A DNA stretch of 64,000 nt, taken from the NCBI RefSeq assembly GCF_000812565.1, contig NZ_JTAM01000024.1, positions 1 to 64,000 of the forward strand, written 5' to 3'. This DNA comes from Flammeovirga sp. OC4 (GTDB lineage Bacteria; Bacteroidota; Bacteroidia; Cytophagales; Flammeovirgaceae). The notes under the pieces were generated by a model. The model searched no databases and was not told where the DNA came from. It was given only the letters and a program-made list of their open reading frames with translations. A program made the translations under genes and the position numbers. Within the stretch, counting starts at the first letter, position 1; each line of letters opens with the position of its first letter. This document shows positions 39,394-48,113 of the stretch, piece by piece.

Positions 39394-40821
39394 TTATTCG
39401 TTTTCAATTTTTACTGCAACAGGGGTCTTCCAATCTTTTAACTTCCCCAGATCAGGCACATAATTTCTAAGAATTATATCTAAATCTTGGTCTTGCCTAT
39501 TTATGGGTAGCCAATTTTCCTCAGGGACACCCTCTGGCTTTTCGACTGCTACATATATCTCAATCCCCCCTTGCTCATTTAATTTATACCCTGCATTTTT
39601 GCCTACGCTATATTTATAGTGTTCATTGGGTATGAAAAAACCATTTTTGTTATCATAAAGTGTCAATGACCAAAATGCATTTGAAGGAGGCAACTCATCC
39701 TTACTCATTTTTATTATATAATCGTTCATCGCATTTAAGGTTAAACCATCATTACTGTTAACTGGTGGGTATACAGCCTCTTCCATGGGTACACCAATAG
39801 GACCTACGATTGATACATTCAAAATAGCTTCAAGCGTTGTTTTCCCTTTAGGCTGAAACATCATAGGAACTAGCTTCTGTACTTTTTTAAGATCCTTCAT
39901 TAACGCTAGATTTTCATCTTTTAGCTTATCTGCAATTTCTCGAAATTTTTTGCCATCTAATTTAAGAGCCGTTTGCGGATCAAATTTCTTCCCAGGCTCA
40001 ATTCCCAAAGGTTTAAAGGCTATTAAGACATTCTGATCCATTTCATTATTCGGGTCAAAATCTACATGATTCATAATGAACTGCATAACCTCCAAAAAAT
40101 TGTACTCAAATATATCGGCATCTGTTTTTCCTATCTTAGGAAATTTTACAGTGTTACCTTTCTTTGGTTCTTTGCCCTGAAATTCTGACAGGCTTTGAAA
40201 ATTAAGCTCACTGATTCCTTTTAATATAGCCTGATATCTTTTTGGTTCATTTATATGGGGTGTAATTCTAAAAATTGCAGATACAAAATCTCCGCTTGTT
40301 TTAAAAATTACATCAACACCTTCTATTGGTTCTCCCTCATACCCTTCTGTACGGTCGGAATACAACAATAACTTCTCTGGCTTGGAAAAATCTCCCAGCC
40401 GCGTGGATTTAGGAATGTTCACATAATGATCATAAGCGGTGACCATTAAAGATACATAGTCAGAGTTAAATGCGGGCATGCTGATGATTATTGGTTCCAT
40501 TCTTAGGTCTGCCATAATACTAGTGTAATACGAATCATTGTTGGGGCGAGCAATATCAGTCATAGTATGATCCTTGGCACTTGTATCTCTCATAATGGTA
40601 TTCCAGCCACCTTGGGTCATTGCAAATTTGTTGTTCACATTGTACAAAGCAATATACTGATAAGATCGTCTCACAAGGTTTTCGATTATTGAATCCGAAA
40701 GAATGGCAACCCCATTTTGATCTGTTTCAATCTTAATTTTTTTACTCTGATTTGTGTTACAACCTACTGTAAGTAGTGTTAGTATTGAAAACGCAAAAAT
40801 TAAGTTTTTTAGCTGTCTCAT
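39394..40821 (-). CDS. DUF1254/DUF1214 lipoprotein
   Basis: A 475-aa lipoprotein (LLTVGC, Cys21). The N-terminal half matches DUF1254 (NNKFAMTQGGWNTIMRDTSA, RPNNDSYYTSIMADLRMEP, SLMVTAYDHY), and the C-terminal part (about 360-460) matches DUF1214 (PPSNAFWSLTLYDNKNGFFIPN, NAGYKLNEQGGIEIYV, NWLPINRQDQDLDIILRNY). The two domains normally occur together, and the molecular role is not settled. It lies upstream of remnants of two related genes and a barrel protein on the same strand, so the locus once held several copies. Confidence 0.85.
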   Translation of the reverse strand: MRQLKNLIFAFSILTLLTVGCNTNQSKKIKIETDQNGVAILSDSIIENLVRRSYQYIALYNVNNKFAMTQGGWNTIMRDTSAKDHTMTDIARPNNDSYYTSIMADLRMEPIIISMPAFNSDYVSLMVTAYDHYVNIPKSTRLGDFSKPEKLLLYSDRTEGYEGEPIEGVDVIFKTSGDFVSAIFRITPHINEPKRYQAILKGISELNFQSLSEFQGKEPKKGNTVKFPKIGKTDADIFEYNFLEVMQFIMNHVDFDPNNEMDQNVLIAFKPLGIEPGKKFDPQTALKLDGKKFREIADKLKDENLALMKDLKKVQKLVPMMFQPKGKTTLEAILNVSIVGPIGVPMEEAVYPPVNSNDGLTLNAMNDYIIKMSKDELPPSNAFWSLTLYDNKNGFFIPNEHYKYSVGKNAGYKLNEQGGIEIYVAVEKPEGVPEENWLPINRQDQDLDIILRNYVPDLGKLKDWKTPVAVKIENE

Positions 40822-40999
40822 GATTTCTGTTTTGAGTTAATTTAAATTATAAATAAGTCTCCTCTTGTAATTCGTAAAGGATTATGGAGTTCCAACTATC
40901 AAGAAGGTATCACTTAAAACCTGAAGCGTATAAAACCAATGCAAACCTTATGAATTATACATATTGATGTATATGGTGATTACGCAATAAATAAAACTT

Positions 41000-41551
41000 T
41001 CAAAAAGACATGAATCGTTCTAATTTTTCAGATACTTTTAATATACCTTTTAGCATCATTGGTAGTTTGTTATTTCTTGCACTAATAGCACTTTCAATTA
41101 GAATGGGAAGAATAAGTAATAGCAAAAGAATCATTGACCAAATTGAAATAATTTGATGATGTATTATGACAACAATAACAAATATTGCAACCAACAACCC
41201 CAAAAAACCACCAAACACAAGCCCAGGATTATATTTCTTTGTTTTTATTGTTAAGATGATGTGTTGTAATGAATTAAGAATTGTAAAATCTATTAAAAGC
41301 ATCATTAGCACTACACTCAATACCAGATTTGGAATAAAATAACAAACTGTAGTCCACGCAAAACCTATAAAACTTAGAAAAAATAACCAAAGTCTGGTAC
41401 CTAACACACTTTCTTTAATTACACCTGTTGGATAATTTTTTTGATGATAATGATAAATATTCCACTCTTCCATCTCGTGGATAAATAATACAATGGGTAT
41501 TACAAAAAATAACCCTTTTAAATTTTCGATATTAAAAAACATTGCAAACAC
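41000..41551 (-). CDS. HXXEE-domain membrane protein
   Basis: A 183-aa membrane protein with about five hydrophobic helices. It carries the name-giving H-x-x-E-E motif (FIHEMEEW, about 25-32) after the first helix, and a conserved NSLQHI with KKYNPGLVFG later, both typical of HXXEE proteins. The motif looks like a metal-binding site in the membrane, but the family has no proven function. It starts 50 nt after the stop of the AraC-type regulator on the same strand, so it is a likely operon partner or target of it. Confidence 0.78.
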   Translation of the reverse strand: MFAMFFNIENLKGLFFVIPIVLFIHEMEEWNIYHYHQKNYPTGVIKESVLGTRLWLFFLSFIGFAWTTVCYFIPNLVLSVVLMMLLIDFTILNSLQHIILTIKTKKYNPGLVFGGFLGLLVAIFVIVVIIHHQIISIWSMILLLLLILPILIESAISARNNKLPMMLKGILKVSEKLERFMSF

Positions 41552-41601
41552 CTTTTAGTAAGAATTAACTTTTCTGTTTACAAAGATAGAGTCGTTTTGA
41601 G

Positions 41602-42345
41602 TTACGAATCTTGAACGAAATAACTGTTTTTTAATAATACCTTCATTGTCATTCCCGAAACTTGTCTGACAACCCTACTTAGATGAGAATAGTCAGCAAA
41701 CCCCGCTATATATGCCGCTTCACTCAAACTCTTATTTTGCATAATTTGATAAATAGCCTTTTTTATTCTTAACCACAATATATATCGTTGTATTGAAAGT
41801 CCAGTTTGCTGTTTAAACAAAAACCGAATCCTACTTTTTGATAGAGGAATCGTCTCTATTAAAGAATCAAAATCGATATCGTTTGTATTTAAATGATTCA
41901 TTTTTTCAATCAATTGAAAGATACGCTTGTCCATTGTTCTTCTAACTGGAGTAATCTTTAATAGTCTAAATATTTTCATCTCTAAATCATCAATCTCCTG
42001 ATTACTGTTTAATTTATCTTGTAAACAGTTTAGCTCTTCTTTTGAGACTGAAAGTGGTTGATATGGCGCAGGGTAGTTATTAACCAATGTATTGCCCAAA
42101 TCGGTTGTTGGGTCAACTAAGATACATAGCAGTGCACCATCATCTGAAGTGTGTTTATGTGGTACATTTGAATGAATAATAAAATTATTATGCCTATACT
42201 CTATGTCATTTATATATAACTTATAATTACCACTTATAACAAAACCTATTTGAATAGCATAGTGTTTATGCAATTTGGTTTCAGAAACTTTCCCTGCATA
42301 AATAATAATTCCACTTTCTACAATAATATTTGAGTTATGTTTCAT
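41602..42345 (-). CDS. AraC-family transcriptional regulator
   Basis: A 247-aa regulator. The N-terminal half has cupin-like strands (LHKHYAIQIGFVISGNYKLYI, NVPHKHTSDDGALLCI) that could sense a ligand. The C-terminal half has two helix-turn-helix units: the first around PLSKSRIRFLFKQQTGLSIQRY, the second around LSEAAYIAGFADYSHLSRVVRQ, with the usual W-x-R-I linker helix (LWLRIKKAIYQI). It probably controls its own operon with the HXXEE gene. No binding site can be assigned. Confidence 0.88.
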   Translation of the reverse strand: MKHNSNIIVESGIIIYAGKVSETKLHKHYAIQIGFVISGNYKLYINDIEYRHNNFIIHSNVPHKHTSDDGALLCILVDPTTDLGNTLVNNYPAPYQPLSVSKEELNCLQDKLNSNQEIDDLEMKIFRLLKITPVRRTMDKRIFQLIEKMNHLNTNDIDFDSLIETIPLSKSRIRFLFKQQTGLSIQRYILWLRIKKAIYQIMQNKSLSEAAYIAGFADYSHLSRVVRQVSGMTMKVLLKNSYFVQDS

Positions 42346-42701
42346 CTATAATCAGTCTTTACAATACGCAGTAGAGTAGCACTTTATAGCCCTCTCAATT
42401 AATAACTATAAATGTAATCGATTTCAGTAAACTATCTGTACCCACCTTCTCTCTTCTGAGATATAAGGCTTCGACTAATAACGTGATTTATTGTGTTATT
42501 ACGATATTGATATAAGTTGAAAACTTAAACAGTAGTATAGTTCGTTGTAACGCCTTTCGACTTAATACAACGAACATTGGAGTAAATTTTCCATTATATT
42601 AGCAATGACGATAAGTTAATTATTGCCTATAAAGAATCTTCTGAATTATAAAATGTCGTTCGAATTACAAAACTCTGCTAATGGTATTTTGTAGTTTTGT
42701 T
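42346..42701. other. Intergenic region with a 10-bp hairpin
   Basis: Upstream region of the AraC gene and downstream of the 129-aa gene. GTTCGTTGTA (42540-42549) pairs perfectly with TACAACGAAC (42566-42575); no T tract follows, so it may end the 42702-43091 transcript or be an operator. No gene or repeat otherwise seen. Confidence 0.45.
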
Positions 42702-43091
42702 TTACTCTTTAAACAATTCTTTATGTGCTTTTACATGATGAGGAAATTCTTCCTCGTAAAACGGATAACTAATTCCAAAAATTGAAATTTCGTATCCTTC
42801 TTCTTTCATTCCTGAAATTGCATTTCCAGCTTCCCCCCTTATTTCTACTCCGTCATTTCGAAACACTTTCAATCCTGTTATTACCTGAGTGTCTATAAAT
42901 TCAAATTCGGGGTCATCAGTAGAAATATTTATGCCATTTTGCAAGCAGTACTCTTTGAAGAATTGATAGGGAGATTCAATATCAATAAATTCAATCAGTC
43001 CAAAAGCAACTCCCATTGGAGCATCTGCTTTTTCCAACTGAGTTGTTCCGATTTCCTTATTGTTAAGTAGTATTTTGTATAAACTATTCAT
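42702..43091 (-). CDS. Small soluble protein of unknown function
   Basis: A 129-aa cytoplasmic protein without signal or membrane segment. It opens LYKILLNNKEIGTTQLEKADAPMGVAFG and continues with ESPYQFFKEYC and VFRNDGVEIRGEAGNAISG. I do not recognise a named family. The size, acidity (many Glu/Asp) and placement as a lone gene among unrelated small genes would also fit an orphan immunity protein, but there is no toxin beside it. Confidence 0.55.
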   Translation of the reverse strand: MNSLYKILLNNKEIGTTQLEKADAPMGVAFGLIEFIDIESPYQFFKEYCLQNGINISTDDPEFEFIDTQVITGLKVFRNDGVEIRGEAGNAISGMKEEGYEISIFGISYPFYEEEFPHHVKAHKELFKE

Positions 43092-43210
43092 AAATGATTT
43101 TAAAATATGCCCAATACCCCCTCGACGATATTTGAATTTAAGTTTATCATCATAGTCATGATTAATAAAGTATAACTCTTAATGCAAAGTAGGTTGTTTA
43201 AAGAGTTTTT

Positions 43211-44761
43211 TTATTTGAAGTAAAAATCTAGTCCATCTACTGGATTTGATTTAAAATAGTTTTTGTCTTGATGTACCTCATTTACATATGAGAAAATCTG
43301 TTTTGCTCTTTCAATTTCAACTTGTTTGGGTGTTAAAAATAGTCTTACTGCTCGTGTTTTCCAGATTTGTAAATAGTCAAATGCCAATTGTCTTACTTTC
43401 TCGTTTTGATCAATTGTTCCAATCATCAAGTCAGGAATTACTGCCCAACCACCAACTTTCGTGAAGAGCTTTAGCATTGACTTTTTTAACTCATAATCAT
43501 CCTTTTCGTATAGGATTTTTGCCTTATCCAATATTTCTTGTCTTGGAATATGTGATAAAAATTCAATGATTAAATATCTAAGACCTAGATATTGACTGTC
43601 CAAGCTTTCTAATGCAAAGGCATAAGCACTATCTTCATCGAGCTGGCAAAGAACAGAAAACGCTGCCTTCTTGATTCTTATTTTTTTATCATTCAGAAAT
43701 AACTTAACTGTTTCTGAATACTGTTTACCTTGTATTTCAGCAAGCCCGTTTAATGCCCCAATGACTTGTCTGTTTTCTTGTAAGTTGTCATTGTAAAATC
43801 TAGCAAAATCAATGTTAGCTTGTTTAAGCGTAAACCTTGCAAAATGTCGTATTGTAGCGGAACTATCCGATAAAAACTTTTTTGCAGTTGTTTCAAAACC
43901 GTTTTGGTCTTTTAAGCAATAAAGTGTTTGAGCTCGAATATTAGCGGATTTATCTTTTAATAATTGATCTATTTCGGTTTGCTCAAGTTTTTCAAAATGG
44001 TTTATTGTAAATTTCCTAATCAAAAAATGTTTGTCAGATAAAAACAGTTTTAATTCTTTTGAATTGTCTCTAATCAAAGTTGAAATATATCTAGCTAAAA
44101 TTATCCTCAGTTTGTCTGGGTACTTCTTAAAGTTGTCCATTACATACGCCCTATTTTGGCAGGTAATGAACTCAAGGCTGTCAATGTAGACTCCACTAAG
44201 GTCTGTCCGTTCAACTTTTTGAAGCCATTCAATAATTGGTAAATTTTCAATTAAGCTATCGACATAATGAGTTTTTTTGTAGTTATCAATACCGATTAGT
44301 GCTGCTTTTCTGACTGGTAATACCCAATCAGCCATACGATAGATAATAAATTGAATAGCTCTTGAACTGTCAACTTGTGAAAGTTTTTTTACTGCTTTTT
44401 CTCTTACGTATCCGTTCCCATTTAATGAACTAATGGCTAACAATTCTACAAATTGCTCCTTTGGAAAGTTGGCTTCATAAAAATCTATATCACTTTTTGA
44501 AATGTCACAATGCTTAAGAGTATCGTAATATCTCTTTTTACTGTCATTTTTTTGAAATAGATGAATTATCGTCCTGCAGGTGGATTCTCGAATTTCTCTA
44601 TTGTCGTCTTTTAGAAATTCTGTTAAGCTGTAAATTAATTTTATATTACCATCATTGGCAATTTTATTCAAAGCGTTAGTTTTCTCTTCAGTATTGTTCT
44701 TTGAGAAAAACCAAGTCTTATTTGGACGTCTCAAAATTTCTATGCATTGCCAAATTTCCAT
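43211..44761 (-). CDS. HEAT-repeat protein
   Basis: A 516-aa soluble protein made of helical HEAT-type repeats: DDNREIRESTCRTIIHLF, GYVREKAVKKLSQVD, WVLPVRKAALIGIDNY, KSANIRAQTLYCL, SSATIRHFARFTL, KKIRIKKAAFSVLCQL and NEKVRQLAFDYLQIW. Each has the D-x-x-V/I-R signature at the start of a helix pair. There is no enzymatic domain, so it is probably a protein-binding scaffold. No neighbour indicates a partner. Confidence 0.78.
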   Translation of the reverse strand: MEIWQCIEILRRPNKTWFFSKNNTEEKTNALNKIANDGNIKLIYSLTEFLKDDNREIRESTCRTIIHLFQKNDSKKRYYDTLKHCDISKSDIDFYEANFPKEQFVELLAISSLNGNGYVREKAVKKLSQVDSSRAIQFIIYRMADWVLPVRKAALIGIDNYKKTHYVDSLIENLPIIEWLQKVERTDLSGVYIDSLEFITCQNRAYVMDNFKKYPDKLRIILARYISTLIRDNSKELKLFLSDKHFLIRKFTINHFEKLEQTEIDQLLKDKSANIRAQTLYCLKDQNGFETTAKKFLSDSSATIRHFARFTLKQANIDFARFYNDNLQENRQVIGALNGLAEIQGKQYSETVKLFLNDKKIRIKKAAFSVLCQLDEDSAYAFALESLDSQYLGLRYLIIEFLSHIPRQEILDKAKILYEKDDYELKKSMLKLFTKVGGWAVIPDLMIGTIDQNEKVRQLAFDYLQIWKTRAVRLFLTPKQVEIERAKQIFSYVNEVHQDKNYFKSNPVDGLDFYFK

Positions 44762-44901
44762 TTTTTTCTGTATTGTCTTCTAGGCTTGTTTGTAACAGTA
44801 AGTTTATGAAATGTAAGTGATTCCAAAGCACAATCCTATCAAGTTTAATAGTTATCGCAAAAAGATTGCACTCTCTACACAATGTTTTATATAGATAATG
44901 C

Positions 44902-45285
44902 TCAGTTATTCTTCCTCACGAGTCTCTTCAATTTATTGGAAACCTTTGGTTGATTGTTTTTACTACCATAAACAACAGCAACATCAAATCCATGTTTAGC
45001 TTTTTGCTTTTCATTGAAAATTACGATGTCAAAATATTCAACTCCAACAGTGATTCCATCTTCAGTTCGAAAGAAATCCGATTTTGAACGAAGTACTGTT
45101 CCTCCTGGACTTGAAAAAAAAGCAACTTTCTTATTTGTAAAATCATAGGTGTATTTTTCTGTATTCAGGTTAGAGTTAAGGAACTTATACTCATTCTTTG
45201 TCAACGTTTCACTTAATATCTTCCCTGTCTGTGCGAAGCAAGAATAAGAGAATACTAATCCAATAATTACAATGCTATATTTCAT
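44902..45285 (-). CDS. Small secreted protein of unknown function
   Basis: A 127-aa protein with a signal peptide (MKYSIVIIGLVFSYSCFAQ). The mature 108 residues are basic at the end (KLKRLVRKNN) and include YDFTNKKVAFFSSPGGTVLRSKSDFF. No family is recognised. It is probably periplasmic and monocistronic. Confidence 0.5.
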   Translation of the reverse strand: MKYSIVIIGLVFSYSCFAQTGKILSETLTKNEYKFLNSNLNTEKYTYDFTNKKVAFFSSPGGTVLRSKSDFFRTEDGITVGVEYFDIVIFNEKQKAKHGFDVAVVYGSKNNQPKVSNKLKRLVRKNN

Positions 45286-45451
45286 CTTCTGATTTACTAA
45301 GTCGTTTTATTAGCTGCTTTAAAAACTACACTTTCCAAAACCAAGCTTTTCATGCCTAATTTCGTAGTTGATGCTTGTCTTTTAGCTATAAAGATGAGAA
45401 AGGAATCAATCTATAAAAAGTTCTCAACTAAAAAAGACTCTCCGGGTAATC

Positions 45452-45550
45452 GAAAAGTCCTTCCTAATTTCCATACAGTTGAGCGAATGACAAATCCAAT
45501 GTCTTTGTTCAACTAGGGCTTAATTTTTGGGTCTGAAGACCAAACTAAGT
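45452..45550. repeat. Intergenic sequence related to 39289-39374
   Basis: Second member of the pair described at 39289-39374, in the same orientation, between two small minus strand genes. The remaining part of the 45286-45590 gap shows no gene. Confidence 0.4.
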
Positions 45551-45590
45551 TCCAATTATAACAGCACGTTATTCATTATAATTTATTCTT

Positions 45591-46076
45591 TTATCTTAAT
45601 GCATAATTTCCTTGATTAGCAGTAATTTTTGAATAACTAATTGCAGGATAACATAAAAATTTCCCTACATAAATTAGTTTTGAAAAATCTTCAATTACAA
45701 CTTCAATCATACTTTCATCATCCCATGAGCCACTAACTCCCATTACGAAATATGGATAATATTCCTTATTAAACTCTTTCTCTAGCCTTATTTCAAATAC
45801 ATTCACTTCTTTCCATATATCTGCTTCATTTTCAACCTGAGGATTCAAAAGACCACAAGCATGTTTGTATCCCTCACACATTTTAAATAATGATTCTTGT
45901 ATAAGTATTTGTAAATTTTGAGGAAAAGTTTGAAGTGAATTAATTATTTTTTGATGATATTCATTAACAACAGTAGCTTTTTCCATACTTATATCTATAT
46001 ACTTTTCTAGAAAGGGGACCCAAACTTTTCCATCTATCCCAGTTTCATTTATTCTTATTTCTTTTAATAATTCCAT
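45591..46076 (-). CDS. Soluble protein, possibly DUF6985-like
   Basis: A 161-aa acidic cytoplasmic protein. The pattern of WDDESMIEVVIEDFSKLIYVGKF near the end, preceded by YYPYFVMGVSGS, and a helical EIRINETGIDGKVWVPFLEKYIDI start, weakly recalls DUF6985 proteins, sometimes found as orphan immunity-like genes. The assignment is tentative and no partner lies nearby. Confidence 0.4.
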   Translation of the reverse strand: MELLKEIRINETGIDGKVWVPFLEKYIDISMEKATVVNEYHQKIINSLQTFPQNLQILIQESLFKMCEGYKHACGLLNPQVENEADIWKEVNVFEIRLEKEFNKEYYPYFVMGVSGSWDDESMIEVVIEDFSKLIYVGKFLCYPAISYSKITANQGNYALR

Positions 46077-46517
46077 ATTTATAATTTTTATTAAAATTAG
46101 TGAAACAATAACCCTTTATTTTAAAAAATCATTTATCAAATTACACTTAGATTTTTTTATTCAAGTGTACAACCATTTAATAAACATCACCTTCACATTA
46201 TTCCAAAAATTGTGACAGTGGCATATAATAGTTTACTCACTTGAAGGTAGGGAAGAAATTTATACAATCAAATGCAACACATTACTTTTCTATTATATAT
46301 TACAAATTATCTAAAGGACTTTTTATTTCAATTATCACTTTACTAATCATTTGATTGTGTGTATCTTCAATCGACTTTTTTTTACCGAAAGATGTGTTCA
46401 AAATTATGACGAAGAGTGTGGAGCGTAAACCGTTTATGTATTTTAGATTTTATGATGAACCGTTTGAGAGTTTCAAGAATAATAGATACTTTTTGGGGTG
46501 AGTAAATACTTATTAAT
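46077..46517. other. Gene-free stretch of about 440 nt
   Basis: AT-rich DNA between two minus strand genes. I see no gene, repeat or clear hairpin in it. It includes the presumptive promoter of the 45591-46076 gene. Confidence 0.4.
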
Positions 46518-47279
46518 TTAAAAATAAGTAGTAAAGCCAATTCTCAATGAATGAAAATCTTGTTTAAAGGCTCCTTTATAGAAAATATTAAGCCAGAAAT
46601 CTTCTCTTACTCCATAAGAAAAAAGCATTTCCATTTTAAAATTAAATTGATCTGCTTTTCTAAAATCCTCTATCCCTACGGTAGGTGTAAGTTGTGTGAA
46701 GACTTTCTTTGAAAATACTATAGGTGTAATCACCTGAAAAGTTGCTCCATGTAATGCAGAATTGTTGATATCTGATTTTAATCCAGTAACCTCAGAAAGG
46801 TATTGGTAAGAAAGAACAGGAAAAAATTGAATCCAATCAGCTCCCATAATACCAAATGTCAAGCCGGGTGCTAAAATCCAGCGTCCTGTTCCTAATCCAT
46901 TTTCAAAATTACCTGTTGGAGCAAAAATATCTATGGAAGGTCCAAATGCACCCAATGTTTTGGAGTAATCTTTATAAGGCAACCAAAAATAGCGTAAACG
47001 TAAGTCGCCTATTCCAAACTTATCTGTATTGCTGTTGTACATCAAGGGCAATTCTGCTAGAAGTAAATGCTTCTCTGAGAATGAAAACGTAAGGTTGGCT
47101 CTATAACCACTCACTGTTGAATTGGGGGTACTATTGATCTCAAAATTATTATCTATAAAGGTATAAAAATTGGTAGGTTTTGAAACGTCTCGTTCTTGTG
47201 AGTGTTCACTCTGAGCCATTAATGATTGGCTGAAACTTATTATAATTGCGATTAGAGATATTAAGCTACTTCTTTTCAT
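46518..47279 (-). CDS. Outer-membrane barrel protein (transporter-like)
   Basis: A 253-aa protein with signal peptide (MKRSSLISLIAIIISFSQSLMAQ) and amphipathic strands throughout (LTFSFSEKHLLLAELPLMY, IGDLRLRYFWLPY, FGPSIDIFAPTGNFENGLGTGRWILAPGL), ending in Phe. Similar in general layout to the barrel protein at 38197. It diverges from the Crp/Fnr regulator gene with only 70 nt between, so the regulator likely controls it. Confidence 0.68.
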   Translation of the reverse strand: MKRSSLISLIAIIISFSQSLMAQSEHSQERDVSKPTNFYTFIDNNFEINSTPNSTVSGYRANLTFSFSEKHLLLAELPLMYNSNTDKFGIGDLRLRYFWLPYKDYSKTLGAFGPSIDIFAPTGNFENGLGTGRWILAPGLTFGIMGADWIQFFPVLSYQYLSEVTGLKSDINNSALHGATFQVITPIVFSKKVFTQLTPTVGIEDFRKADQFNFKMEMLFSYGVREDFWLNIFYKGAFKQDFHSLRIGFTTYF

Positions 47280-47349
47280 TGATCTTGTTTTTAGTTTATT
47301 ATTTTAGAAGCTCAAATATCCAAATGAGATTTTTAAGTCCACTTTACAA

Positions 47350-47955
47350 ATGATAAGAAAAGACGAGTATCCCGCAGAAATTGAGTTTTTGTCGAAAGCT
47401 TTGGATATAGAATACCCATTGTCTGATGAGGCTAAAAGCCTTCTCTTTCAAAACCTAAGAAGAGAAGAGCGCCAGAAGGGAGATTCCCTATTTCAAACAA
47501 AAGAGGAACTCAAAAGAGTATATGTTTTGGTGAAGGGTGCTTTTAAAGATTTCACCATTAATGAGGAAGGAGAGGAAGTGGTACTGACCTTGGGTTTTGA
47601 AGGGGATCTCTGTATGAAGTTTTCGTCTTATATGCCCAACTATACAATTGAAGAACAATTTTTACTTTATGAAGATACAATCCTTTACTCTACCGAAATT
47701 GACTACTTAAAATCGCTTTACGAAACCCATATTGGATGGGCGAATTGGGGACGGTGTCTTGCTGAAAACCTCGTTTTGGAATGGTCGCATTTTGCTGATC
47801 GATTAAGGTACTTGAAAGCCAAAGAACGCGACCTTCTCCTTGTTAAAGAAACGCCTTCTATAGCCAATAGAGTTCCTCTACAAGACATTGCGAGCTATTT
47901 GGGAATCACTCCCGTTAGTTTGAGTAGGATTAGAAAGGAAATAAGCACATTGTAA
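47350..47955 (+). CDS. Crp/Fnr-family transcriptional regulator
   Basis: A 201-aa regulator. Residues about 25-115 form a cNMP-type jelly-roll sensor (RQKGDSLFQTKEELKRVYVLVKG, VVLTLGFEGDLCMKFSSYM), though the usual phosphate-binding cassette is not evident. Residues about 150-200 form a winged-helix with recognition helix VPLQDIASYLGITPVSLSRIRKE. It is divergent from the barrel gene at 47279. Its final codons (ACA TTG TAA) fall within a dispersed repeat end, as in the gene ending at 32933. Confidence 0.85.
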   Translation: MIRKDEYPAEIEFLSKALDIEYPLSDEAKSLLFQNLRREERQKGDSLFQTKEELKRVYVLVKGAFKDFTINEEGEEVVLTLGFEGDLCMKFSSYMPNYTIEEQFLLYEDTILYSTEIDYLKSLYETHIGWANWGRCLAENLVLEWSHFADRLRYLKAKERDLLLVKETPSIANRVPLQDIASYLGITPVSLSRIRKEISTL

Positions 47956-47985
47956 ACTAAATTATCGTCAACTGACGTAATTCCT
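47945..47985 (+). repeat. Dispersed element, remnant E (left end only)
   Basis: ACATTGTAAACTAAATTATCGTCA, followed by about 15 more matching bases, is the left end of the element at 32925. The rest and the right end are absent. The stop codon of the Crp/Fnr gene is in it. Confidence 0.5.
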
Positions 47986-48029
47986 CGATAATAGAGCTTT
48001 CTACATTAGAGAAAAAATTGTAATAAAAC

Positions 48030-48065
48030 AATATACCCGAGGTCTATACAGATCTCGGGTATATT
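48030..48065. terminator. Bidirectional hairpin terminator
   Basis: AATATACCCGAG (48030-48041) pairs perfectly with CTCGGGTATATT (48054-48065), loop 12 nt. The + side is followed by TTGTTT and the minus side by GTTTTATT. It separates the convergent Crp/Fnr gene (stop 47955) and GH5-like gene (stop 48114). Confidence 0.8.
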
Positions 48066-48113
48066 TTGTTTAAGAGAACTCAAACAAAGCGGTCGGTCCT
48101 TATTTGTCTTACT

